DNA of 48,391 bases. It comes from JAAYCB01 sp012744395. Lineage in GTDB: Bacteria > Planctomycetota > Planctomycetia > Pirellulales > Thermoguttaceae. Position 1 is the first letter of the stretch. Each line of letters starts with the position of its first letter. Below the pieces are notes generated by a model. It searched no databases. It was given only the letters and a program-made list of their open reading frames with translations, and was not told the DNA's origin. Both the position numbers and the translations under genes were made by a program. This document shows, in pieces, positions 23,950 through 31,489 of this stretch. The stretch is taken from positions 1-48,391 of the forward strand of contig JAQVNJ010000034.1 of NCBI GenBank assembly GCA_028703175.1. The letters are read 5' to 3'.

Positions 23950-23962
23950 TATGATATATGAT
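23950..23962 (+). promoter_or_regulatory. AT-rich element with two TATGAT boxes
   Basis: TATGAT occurs at 23950-23955 and 23957-23962, the most AT-rich patch in the divergent gap 23771-24003. Either could be the -10 box for the gene at 24004 (leader about 35 bases). No good -35 box is seen. The reverse strand reads TATCAT, so YdjY could also be served. Confidence 0.35.
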
Positions 23963-24003
23963 ACACGATTCTTGCCCCACCCGAACACCGTTGGAGGGAA
24001 GTG

Positions 24004-25881
24004 ATGTCGAATCGGCAGGCGATCCGGAGCAGGATTCTCTCGCCGCCAGCGCGGCCGCGTTGGCACAAGTCGGCGCCGGAAGCCCTGCGCCGTGCCGCCC
24101 GCAACGGCGAGCCGGCGTCCGCCTGGGAACTCTGGCTTGGGCACCTGGCAACGCGCGGGACGCCGATCCCCCTGGCGCGGCTGTGGCGGGGCGGCAACGC
24201 CCTGCTCTGGGCCGCCGCCGTGGGCGGCAGCGGCGGCAGCGGCGAGCCGCAGACCGGTTCCGAAACCGCGCGGAAAGCCCGCCACGGCGACCAGGACGCC
24301 CAGTCGCCGCCGGGGGGAAGATCGACGCGGAGCCTGCTGCAGCGGCTGCCGTTGACGATCGACGGGAATAGTGGGTGCTGGCGGCAAGAGGCCGCCCGCT
24401 GGCTTGCCGATCCGCGCGACGCTTACCCCGACGCCCGCCGGGCGTTGGAGGCCCTCGGCTGGGCGTCGGCGCTGGCCGTCGCGGCTGACGGCTTCGGCCC
24501 AGATTTCTGGTGGCGCTTGCTGGACCACCTGGTCGGCCTGGCCGAGGACGCGGCCGGACTCTCGCTTGACCGCGATCCGCTGGTTCACCAACTTCTTGGC
24601 GGCGAGTTGGCCCTGACGCTCGGCTACTTGTTCCCCGAGCTGGCGGCCTGCCGGCCGCTGGCCAAGACGGGACGCGGATCGCTGACCGAGGGCTTGCTGG
24701 GACTGGTCGATGGCGGCGGGCTCCCCGACGCCCGCCTGATTGGAGTCTTCCGGCCCCTGTTGGCCTGCTGGACGCGGTGCCACCTGATCGGCGAGCAGTT
24801 CGAAAACGGCTGCGCGAGCAACCGGGCGCAACTCCAATACGCTTGGGCGATCCGCGCGGCGCTGCGGCTGACCCGCCCGGACGGGAGCGGGGTGTTTGCC
24901 GCGGCCGACGGTTGCTGCAACGATCGGGAGCTGTTCGACGCAGCGCTGCGTTGCGGGGGCGACGCCGACGATGAGCGGATTGCCGCGATCGCGCTGCCTG
25001 GCAGAACGGCGCACAAGCATTCCGGGGAGGAAGCGCTGCCCGCGGCGGCCGACCATTCGGCTTGGGCCGCAGTGACCGTCTTAAGGCCCGGTTGGCGCCG
25101 CGGCGAGCCCCGGCTGGTCGTCGCCTATCCCGAGCGGCAGTTCCACTTGGAGTTGAGCCAGCAGAAGGAATTGCTGCTGGCCGGCGGCTGGGAAACGCTT
25201 GTCCGCGTCGACGGCGAACCGCTCCAGCCGGTCGGTTCGTGGGAAGAGCTCTGCTGGGTGACCGACGGCGACATCGACTATCTCGAACTCGGCATCGCGC
25301 TGAGCGGGGGGGCCCGCCTTCAGCGCCATGCGGCGCTGGCCCGCGAGGACCAGTTCCTGTTCCTGGCCGACGCGGTGATCGACTGCCCGGGAACCACGAT
25401 CGAATACCGCGGCAGGCTCCCGTTTGCCGCCGGCGCGGGATTTGGCCAGGCAGCGGAAAGCTGGGAGGGTTTCCTGCTGAAGGATCGGGCCGCGGCATTG
25501 GTGCTCCCCTTGGGGTTGCCGGAATGGCGGGCCGAGCGGGGGCCGGGGAGCCTGCGGACCGCCGGCAACGCCTTGGAACTCTGCCAGGGCGGGCGGGGCG
25601 GAGCGATCCTCGCTCCCTTGTTCATCGACTTGAAACCGAAGCGAATCACGCGCGGCTCGACTTGGCGGCGGCTGACGGTGGCTGCCAACCAGTCAATCCA
25701 GCCGCCCGAGGTGGCGGTCGGCTATCGGATCGCCAGCGGCAACGATCAATGGCTGATCTATCGTTCGCTGGCCCCGGCGGCCAATCGCACGCTGCTCGGC
25801 CACAACCTGATCAGCGAGTTGCTGATCGCCCGGTTCGGCCGCGACGGCGAGGTGCAATCGCTGATCGAGATCGAGGGGTAG
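24004..25881 (+). CDS. Large protein of unknown function, heparinase II/III-like layout
   Basis: This 625-residue protein has no signal peptide. The first 340 residues look alpha-helical and rich in Leu/Ala/Trp, with a Gly/Ser/Gln-rich insert near residue 75-105. From about 'AWAAVTVLRPGWRRGEPRLV' the protein becomes beta-rich ('REDQFLFLADAVIDCPGTTIEYRG' region) and ends in a beta-sandwich-like part. An alpha barrel followed by a beta-sandwich recalls heparinase II/III and related polysaccharide lyases, but I see no clear catalytic Tyr/His motif, so the assignment is tentative. The ATG at 24004 has GGAGG six bases upstream; a GTG three bases earlier is possible. Its neighbours do not define a role. 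Confidence 0.6.
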   Translation: MSNRQAIRSRILSPPARPRWHKSAPEALRRAARNGEPASAWELWLGHLATRGTPIPLARLWRGGNALLWAAAVGGSGGSGEPQTGSETARKARHGDQDAQSPPGGRSTRSLLQRLPLTIDGNSGCWRQEAARWLADPRDAYPDARRALEALGWASALAVAADGFGPDFWWRLLDHLVGLAEDAAGLSLDRDPLVHQLLGGELALTLGYLFPELAACRPLAKTGRGSLTEGLLGLVDGGGLPDARLIGVFRPLLACWTRCHLIGEQFENGCASNRAQLQYAWAIRAALRLTRPDGSGVFAAADGCCNDRELFDAALRCGGDADDERIAAIALPGRTAHKHSGEEALPAAADHSAWAAVTVLRPGWRRGEPRLVVAYPERQFHLELSQQKELLLAGGWETLVRVDGEPLQPVGSWEELCWVTDGDIDYLELGIALSGGARLQRHAALAREDQFLFLADAVIDCPGTTIEYRGRLPFAAGAGFGQAAESWEGFLLKDRAAALVLPLGLPEWRAERGPGSLRTAGNALELCQGGRGGAILAPLFIDLKPKRITRGSTWRRLTVAANQSIQPPEVAVGYRIASGNDQWLIYRSLAPAANRTLLGHNLISELLIARFGRDGEVQSLIEIEG

Positions 25882-25995
25882 AAAACCCGCCGGGATTGTT
25901 CCGCCCTGTGCGCCGCGTGCCGCCCCTGGTTGAGATCAGGAGGCCGATTCTGGCAGAGAGGGGAGATCGCTTTCCTCCAAGCCCACCCGCGGGAC

Positions 25996-26190
25996 TCAAT
26001 GATTTGCGGCGGCGGCCGCGTCGAAGGCCGCCCGCGCCGATGCGTCGATGTCGCCCCAGAAACCACCGTTGGTGGTCCCCAGCGACGTGATCGAGCCGAT
26101 GGCGAACATGATGATCAGCGCCAGCATCACGGCATATTCCACGGCGGCCGGCCCATCGTCGGAGAGGAGGAATCGAAGCACGGCGTTCAT
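25996..26190 (-). CDS. Flp-family type IVb pilin
   Basis: This 64-residue prepilin has a short leader ending in Gly13, then a hydrophobic helix with Glu at mature position +5 and Tyr at +6 (G|PAAVEYAVMLALIIMF), the arrangement recognised by TadV-type prepilin peptidases. Pro at +1 is unusual. The C-terminal half is Gly/Ala-rich. Flp pilins form adhesive fibres exported by the Tad system. No tad or cpa genes are near, so this is an isolated pilin gene. A candidate promoter lies at 26385-26358. The ATG has GAGGAT about eight bases upstream. Confidence 0.85.
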   Translation of the reverse strand: MNAVLRFLLSDDGPAAVEYAVMLALIIMFAIGSITSLGTTNGGFWGDIDASARAAFDAAAAANH

Positions 26191-26505
26191 TGCGGCATCC
26201 TCGCGGTCCCGTCCCGGTGGCGATCGGCGACGGGATCTCTCTGTGGTGCGTTGTGTTCACCCGAACAAGCGGTGGCGTTCCGGCCAGCATCCGCGGTGCG
26301 GACTGGTTGGCTGGGAGGCGCGCGTCGCGCTGGCCGGCGGAGCGCCTTCCGTAAGAAAGGATAGGTCATGGGCCACCCAAGTCAAACAGGGCCGAGACTC
26401 TTTCGGGCCCGTCCGGGGGGCGAGACGCCCGCGGCCAACTCGGATTCTTCGCGTCGAACGCAATTCACTCCGTCTGTTGCGGCAGGCCGATGTGCCAGCG
26501 GTTCC
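26191..26505. other. 315-bp non-coding gap
   Basis: This gap lies between the end of the PfkB gene and the start of the pilin gene, both on the minus strand. It contains the putative pilin promoter and a small GGGCG-AGA-CGCCC hairpin near 26417-26429 that may end the PfkB transcript. I see no gene. Confidence 0.5.
26358..26385 (-). promoter_or_regulatory. Putative pilin promoter
   Basis: On the minus strand TTGACT (26385-26380), a 16-base spacer and TATCCT (26363-26358) predict a start near 26350 and a leader of about 160 bases before the pilin ATG. Confidence 0.45.
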
Positions 26506-27435
26506 TCACATCGCCCGAGACTCGACCATCTCGGCAATCCGTCGCACGCGCTGCGGGTTCAACCGGCAGGGGAGCAATTGCCGCAGGTTATCGATCGACG
26601 CGCCGATCCCCAGCCGGACCGCCTCCGGCAGGCTTCGGCCGTCGCGCATCGCCCAGGCCAGGGCGGCCGCCATGGCGTCGCCGCAGCCGATCGGGTTGAC
26701 CGCGTCCTCCGCGGGGACCGCGGGCGGCTGGAAGCGGTAGAGCTCGCCCCGCCCGGAGAGCCAGACGGCACGCGGGCCATCGGTCACGACGACCCACCGG
26801 GCCCCCCGATCGTTGAGCGACCGCATCGCCTCGACCAATTCGTCGTCCGTGTCCAGGGGTCTGCCGACCGTCTGGGCAAGCTCCTCGCGGTTCGGCTTGA
26901 CGACGCACGGCTCCAGGTCGAGCGTCCCGATCAGCCCCTGGCCGCGAAAGTCGAGCACGGCCGGCGCGGAGACGCACTCCAGCAGGCGGCGATAATAGGT
27001 CTGCGGCGCGCCGGCGGGCAGCGTGCCGATGAGGACAACCGCCTCGGCGCGGCGGGCCGCGGCCGCCATTGCCTGCCAGAAGGCGTCGAGTTCCGCCTCG
27101 CTCACCGCTCGGCCGTTTTCCACCAGTTCGGTTATCGCGCCGCAGCTCCGATCCAGAACGGTCGTGCAAACCCGCGTGGCCGACGCGGTCTCCACGACCT
27201 CCAGGGGCACGCCGAGCGCCCGCATCTCGGCGCGGATCTCCGCCAGCGGGGGGCCGCCGGCCAGGGCCAACGCGAGGCTCTCCGCTCCCAGGTGGTGGGC
27301 GGCGATCCCCGCGTTGAACACCTTGCCCGATGCGCACCAGTGGACTTCAGCCGCCCGGTTGACTTCTCCCAGCCGAAACCGGTCGAACACCAGAATCTGC
27401 TGCCAGGCGGGGGTCAGTCCGGCCGAAAGGATCAC
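26506..27435 (-). CDS. PfkB-family sugar kinase, 1-phosphofructokinase-like
   Basis: This 309-residue kinase is closest in layout to the FruK/LacC branch, which phosphorylates a sugar phosphate. The N-terminal substrate motif is 'ASGKVFNAGIAAHHLG' and the C-terminal ATP/anion-hole motif is 'NPIGCGDAMAAALAWA'; the catalytic base is Asp253. The anion-hole Ala of the usual GAGD is Cys251. The ATG overlaps the stop of the iron-type dehydrogenase by four bases, so the two are translationally coupled. Coupling suggests the dehydrogenase product, or a derivative, is the kinase substrate; which sugar cannot be told. Confidence 0.85.
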   Translation of the reverse strand: MILSAGLTPAWQQILVFDRFRLGEVNRAAEVHWCASGKVFNAGIAAHHLGAESLALALAGGPPLAEIRAEMRALGVPLEVVETASATRVCTTVLDRSCGAITELVENGRAVSEAELDAFWQAMAAAARRAEAVVLIGTLPAGAPQTYYRRLLECVSAPAVLDFRGQGLIGTLDLEPCVVKPNREELAQTVGRPLDTDDELVEAMRSLNDRGARWVVVTDGPRAVWLSGRGELYRFQPPAVPAEDAVNPIGCGDAMAAALAWAMRDGRSLPEAVRLGIGASIDNLRQLLPCRLNPQRVRRIAEMVESRAM

Positions 27436-28625
27436 AGGATGCCCTCCAGAATCTCGGCCAGCTCCTGGTCGGAAAGCTGCCGCGGGTTGCCGCTCATGCT
27501 GCTGCCGCGGGAGCTCTTCACCAATTCGGGAATCTTGCCGGCCCCAATCCCCAGGTCGCCGAGCCGCCGCGGCACGCCGATCTCGTCGCAGATTTCCTCC
27601 ACCCGGCCGATCAGCCGATCAACCGCCTCGTCCGCGGAACCCGACGGTCCTTGGATTCCCAGGGCGTGGGCCAGCCGGGCGAGTTGCTCCAGGCACACCT
27701 GGCGGTTCACCCGCAGCGCGACCGGCAGCATCAGTGCGCAGGCCGCGCCGTGCGGCACGCGGCAGTGCACGCCCAGGGCCGGGGCGACCCCGTGGGCCAA
27801 TCCCAGCCCGGAATTGGCCAGGCACATGCCCGACAGCATCGCCGCGTGGGCCATCGCCTCGCGTGCCGGGCGAGAACTGCCGTCGCGGACGGCCGCGCCG
27901 ATCGCCGGCAGCGCCGCCTTCAGGCCGTGGACCGCCAGGGCCTGGGGGATCGGCTGGGCCTTGCGCGACAGGTAACTTTCGAACAGCTGGGTGATCGCGT
28001 CCATCCCGCTGGCCGCCGTCACCGCCGGGGGGACGGAAACGGTCAGTTCCGGATCGACCAGGGCGATCCGCGGCACGATCCGCTCGTCGCGCAGACTCTT
28101 TTTGAATGCCGGCCGGTAGGAGGAGATCACGGCATTCCGGGTCGCCTCGCAGCCGGTCCCGGCGGTGGTCGGCATGGCCAGGACGGGCAAGGGCTCTTCG
28201 AGGATTTTTAGCCCTTGGCCGACGCCTTCGAGATAGTCCTTGACCGTGGGGCTTTCCGTGTTGACGGCGATTGCCGCGGCGGCCTTGGCCAGGTCGATTG
28301 CCGATCCGCCGCCGGCGGCGAGCAGAAAATCGCCCCGCCCCGCGCTCAGCCGCCGGAGTTCGGCCGAAATCCGGTCCACGTCGTCGACCTCCGGCTCGCG
28401 GGACAGGGTCCCCAAGCAGACCGACTCGACCCCGCCAAGGCTCAGCAGATCGGCGATCTCCTTGAGCAGTCCCGACACGGCGAGGGTCCGTGAACCGCAC
28501 AAGACAAACGCGCGGCTGCCCAGCCGCCTGGCCAGGCCGGGCAACTCGCGGCGGCGGCCCCAGCCGAATACGATCTGCTGAGGGCTGACGAAATCGTATC
28601 GAAATCCGGCATCGGCGGCATTCAT
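27432..28625 (-). CDS. Iron-type (group III) alcohol dehydrogenase
   Basis: This 397-residue cytoplasmic NAD(P)-dependent enzyme has the dinucleotide loop 'AGGGSAIDLAKAAA' (residues 104-117) and 'MPTTAGTGCEAT'. The metal-site positions read Asp209, Gln213, His278 and His292: the second ligand, usually His in 'MDALTHxxE', is Gln here ('MDAITQLFESY'). The catalytic-loop His that normally follows His278 by four is Pro282. This could mean altered metal preference, as in some related subgroups with 'TQLIE'. It overlaps the downstream PfkB kinase by four bases. Substrate is probably a polyol or sugar alcohol, by inference. Confidence 0.88.
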   Translation of the reverse strand: MNAADAGFRYDFVSPQQIVFGWGRRRELPGLARRLGSRAFVLCGSRTLAVSGLLKEIADLLSLGGVESVCLGTLSREPEVDDVDRISAELRRLSAGRGDFLLAAGGGSAIDLAKAAAAIAVNTESPTVKDYLEGVGQGLKILEEPLPVLAMPTTAGTGCEATRNAVISSYRPAFKKSLRDERIVPRIALVDPELTVSVPPAVTAASGMDAITQLFESYLSRKAQPIPQALAVHGLKAALPAIGAAVRDGSSRPAREAMAHAAMLSGMCLANSGLGLAHGVAPALGVHCRVPHGAACALMLPVALRVNRQVCLEQLARLAHALGIQGPSGSADEAVDRLIGRVEEICDEIGVPRRLGDLGIGAGKIPELVKSSRGSSMSGNPRQLSDQELAEILEGIL

Positions 28626-28872
28626 CCTGCAATTCTCCCCGGCTCTGGCGGGCAGTCTTCAGGTCATTGGCCCGTTTCCCTGTCTTGGCGGCACAGGGGC
28701 GATCTCTCTCCGCGGCCACGGTCCCGACCTTGCCCCCCTCCATTAGAATGAACCTGGGCGTTCGGGCAAGGGGCGGTCCGCCGCGTCTGGGTCTGGAACG
28801 GATTCGGCGTTAGAATGAAGCGAGCCTGTGGCCCGATTTTGTCAGCCGATTCCGTCTGGGAGGAAGCCTCTG

Positions 28873-28980
28873 ATGAACGAGAAATGGCGCTGGCGGATCA
28901 CCCTTGAGCCGGGCAAGCGCGGCGGCCGCCCCTGCATCCGGGGCATGCGGATCACGGTCTACGACGTGCTCTTTTTTTGA
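28873..28980 (+). pseudogene. Truncated DUF433 (antitoxin-like) gene
   Basis: This 35-codon frame has a strong ribosome site (GGAGGAA, eight bases upstream). It encodes the start of a DUF433 protein: 'RITLEPGKRGGRPCIRGMRI' then 'TVYDVL', which in the family continues to an 'LASGMTEEEIL'-like helix. Here it stops after 'LFF' at a run of seven T. Normal members are about 75-110 residues and are often antitoxins of DUF5615 PIN-like toxins. The missing C-terminus is not found downstream, where the next gene begins 14 bases later. I infer a truncated relic; expression is still possible. Confidence 0.7.
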
Positions 28981-28994
28981 AGCAAGTCCCTTCG

Positions 28995-30137
28995 ATGAGC
29001 CCTTTGACGAAAATCGCGTTTGCCGCCGTGCTGGCGGCCCTGGCCGGCGGGGCCAGCGCCGCCGACCTGGGGAAGTCTCTGGAGGTGCTGGGCTCGGTCG
29101 GCCCCCGAGGCGCCGGCAACGAGGCGGCCGCGGCGGCCTGGCAAGAGGTCGCCCGCAGCGACGCGGCCGAGCTGCCGATGCTCCTGGCGGCGCTCGACCG
29201 GGCCAATCCCCTGGCCGCGAATTGGATTCGCACGGCGATCGACGCGATTTGCGAACGGACGCTGCGCGAGGGCCGATCCCTTCCGCAAACGTCGCTGGAA
29301 CAGTTCGTTCTGGAGACGGCGCACGCTCCCAAGGGCCGGCGACTCGCCTACGAGTGGCTCCTTCAGGTCGACGCCAGGGCCGAAGAGCGGATCGTGCCGC
29401 AGTTTCTGCACGACCCCAGCCTGGAGCTTCGCCGCGACGCGGTCGCCCGGCTCGTCGCCCAGGCCGAGTCCGCCGGCGGGCCGAAGGAAACGATCGAGTT
29501 GCTGAAGACGGCGCTGGATGCGGCACGCGACCGCGACCAGGTCGATACGATCGCCAAATCGCTGAAAAAGCGGGCCATCCAGGTCGACCTGGTCCGCCAC
29601 GACGGCTTCGTCGTCGATTGGTGGGTGATCGGCCCCTTCGACAACACGGGCGGGAAAGGCTTCCGCGCCGAGTACGCTCCCGAGAAAGGGTTCGATCCGC
29701 AGGCCGAGCATCCCGGCAAGCACGGCCCGGTCCGCTGGCGGAGGTTCTCTTCCGACAGCCCGGAGGGCCAGGTCGATCTGAACAAGGCCCTGGCCGAGGA
29801 GATGGAGCAGGAGAAGGAACGGGAGATCGTGGGCTACGCGGCGGCCGAATTCCATTCAGCGGAGCCGCTGGCCGTGCAAATCCGCACGGCCAGCGTCAAC
29901 GCGCTGAAAATCTGGCTCAACGGCGAGCTTGTCGACGAGCACGAAGTCTACCACGGCGGCTCGGTGTTTGATCAGTACAAGGCCGCGGCGATCCTCCAGC
30001 CGGGCAGAAACGTGATCCTGGTCAAGGCCTGCCAGAATGCCCAGTCCCAGGACTGGGCCGAGGTTCTCAGCTTTCAGCTTCGGGTCTGCGACGAGATCGG
30101 CACCGCGGTCCATTCGCAGCAGAAGCCCGGCGGCTGA
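28995..30137 (+). CDS. Secreted helical-repeat / jelly-roll protein, function unknown
   Basis: This 380-residue protein has a signal peptide (MSPLTKIAFAAVLAALAGGASA). The N-terminal half is alpha-helical and HEAT-like, with 'HDPSLELRRDAVARLV' resembling one repeat. The C-terminal half begins 'DWWVIGPFDNTGGKGF' and has 'LKIWLNGELVDEHEVYH' and 'GRNVILVKACQN', matching the galactose-binding jelly-roll segments frequent in planctomycete secreted proteins. It may bind a glycan. The ATG at 28995 was chosen because the upstream in-frame TTG lies in the T-run of the DUF433 relic. It is followed by a palindromic repeat. Confidence 0.7.
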   Translation: MSPLTKIAFAAVLAALAGGASAADLGKSLEVLGSVGPRGAGNEAAAAAWQEVARSDAAELPMLLAALDRANPLAANWIRTAIDAICERTLREGRSLPQTSLEQFVLETAHAPKGRRLAYEWLLQVDARAEERIVPQFLHDPSLELRRDAVARLVAQAESAGGPKETIELLKTALDAARDRDQVDTIAKSLKKRAIQVDLVRHDGFVVDWWVIGPFDNTGGKGFRAEYAPEKGFDPQAEHPGKHGPVRWRRFSSDSPEGQVDLNKALAEEMEQEKEREIVGYAAAEFHSAEPLAVQIRTASVNALKIWLNGELVDEHEVYHGGSVFDQYKAAAILQPGRNVILVKACQNAQSQDWAEVLSFQLRVCDEIGTAVHSQQKPGG

Positions 30138-30172
30138 CGGCCAATCGGCGGCGGCGGATGATGCAGGGCGAG

Positions 30173-30198
30173 CGTTCCCAAGCGGGAGCTTGGGAACG
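30173..30198. repeat. Dispersed palindrome, copy A
   Basis: Perfect 11-bp arms (CGTTCCCAAGC / GCTTGGGAACG) with a 4-base loop, GGGA. The same core occurs at 35638 and, imperfectly, at 39306, each time between genes. This copy lies between the jelly-roll gene and the second PQQ gene. Confidence 0.8.
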
Positions 30199-30268
30199 AG
30201 GAGCGATGTGGGGACGAGGCGGGGCGGCTGGCGAAGACGTAACATCGGATTTTCCGTTTGATTGAGAC

Positions 30269-31477
30269 ATGCGAAAACGTACCGTTCCTCAGATCGTTGC
30301 CGTGTTGGCTCTCGCGGTTGCCGGGGGGGCTGATTGGCGGCAGTTCCGCGGCACGGACAACGCGAGTTGTTCGCACCAGGCCGGCCTGCCGACCGAGTTC
30401 TCCGCGGAGAAGAACGTGGCCTGGAAGGCCGACCTGCCCGGCCGCGGCGCTGCCAGCCCGATCGTCGTCGGAGATCGCGTGTTCGTGACCGCCTCCAGCG
30501 GCGCGGAGCAGGACCGGCTGCATCTGCTTGCTTTCTGCGCTGCCGATGGGAGCCGCCTCTGGCACCGGCAGCTTTGGGCCACCGGCCACACCGAATACAG
30601 CCCGTTCGGCGCGGTGGCGGTCAACACCCCGGCCTCCGACGGCCGGTGCGTCGTGGCCTTCTTCTCGTCGAACGACATCGCCTGTTTCGACCTCGACGGC
30701 AACTTGAAGTGGTTTCGCGGATTGGCCCATGATTGCCCCACCACCCGCAACGACGTCGGAATGGCCTCCTCGCCGTTGATCGTCGGCCAGGTGGTCGTCG
30801 TCCAGTGCCAGAACCAGGGCGAATCGTTCGCTGCCGGGCTGGACTTGCGAACGGGCCTGACCCGCTGGCGAATCGGCCGCCAGCGCGACGCCATCTGGTC
30901 GTCGCCGACCGTGCTCCGCGGCCCGCCGCCGAGCGGCGACCTGGTCCTGCTGCATGCCCGGGACGCGCTGACCGGCCACGATCCGCTCTCCGGCGAAGTT
31001 GTCTTTCGATACGAAGCGCGGTGCCACACGATCGCCAGCGTGACGACCCGCGGCAATCGCATCTACCTGCCGGCCGAGGGGCTGTGCGCCCTCCAATACG
31101 ATCCGGTCAGCCGGGGCATCGAGCCGCTTTGGTTCCAGCGGAGTCTGCGCGGCAACAATTCGAGCCCGGTCGCCTGCGGCGACTATGTGTACCAGGTTCG
31201 CAGCCCCGCGATCCTTTCCTGCGCCGCCGCCGTCGACGGCCGCAAGCTCTGGGACGTGCGTCTGGAGGGGGCCGTCTGGGCCACGCCGGTGGTCGCCGGC
31301 GGCCAGGTCTACGTCGCCAACCACGAGGGCCAGGTGTTCGTGGTCCGCACGGGAAAAAAAGGGGAATTGCTGAGCAGATGCCAGGCGGATCGCGGGATGC
31401 TGGCCTCGCCCGCCGTCGCCGGCAAAGCGCTCTACCTCCGCAGCCACGGCCAGCTTTGGAAGATCGCCGCGAACTAG
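30269..31477 (+). CDS. Secreted PQQ-like beta-propeller protein
   Basis: This 402-residue protein has a signal sequence (to about 'LALAVAGGA') and a WD/PQQ-like propeller beginning 'DWRQFRGTDNASCS', the usual entry strand of planctomycete PQQ-like proteins. Repeated blades include 'SPIVVGDRVFVTA', 'SSPLIVGQVVVVQ', 'TPVVAGGQVYVAN' and 'SPAVAGKALYLRS'. No catalytic Ca/PQQ residues are evident, so it is probably a binding propeller. It is a paralogue of the propeller at 4192 but lacks SHD1. aroA begins 12 bases after its stop, a pairing with no obvious functional logic. Confidence 0.87.
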   Translation: MRKRTVPQIVAVLALAVAGGADWRQFRGTDNASCSHQAGLPTEFSAEKNVAWKADLPGRGAASPIVVGDRVFVTASSGAEQDRLHLLAFCAADGSRLWHRQLWATGHTEYSPFGAVAVNTPASDGRCVVAFFSSNDIACFDLDGNLKWFRGLAHDCPTTRNDVGMASSPLIVGQVVVVQCQNQGESFAAGLDLRTGLTRWRIGRQRDAIWSSPTVLRGPPPSGDLVLLHARDALTGHDPLSGEVVFRYEARCHTIASVTTRGNRIYLPAEGLCALQYDPVSRGIEPLWFQRSLRGNNSSPVACGDYVYQVRSPAILSCAAAVDGRKLWDVRLEGAVWATPVVAGGQVYVANHEGQVFVVRTGKKGELLSRCQADRGMLASPAVAGKALYLRSHGQLWKIAAN

Positions 31478-31489
31478 ACCGGCAGGACG

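Noticed and set aside
23771..25498. Long N-terminal extension of the YdjY protein
   Set aside because: It is antisense to the 625-residue gene and Arg/Pro-rich; the lipoprotein signal starts at 23770.
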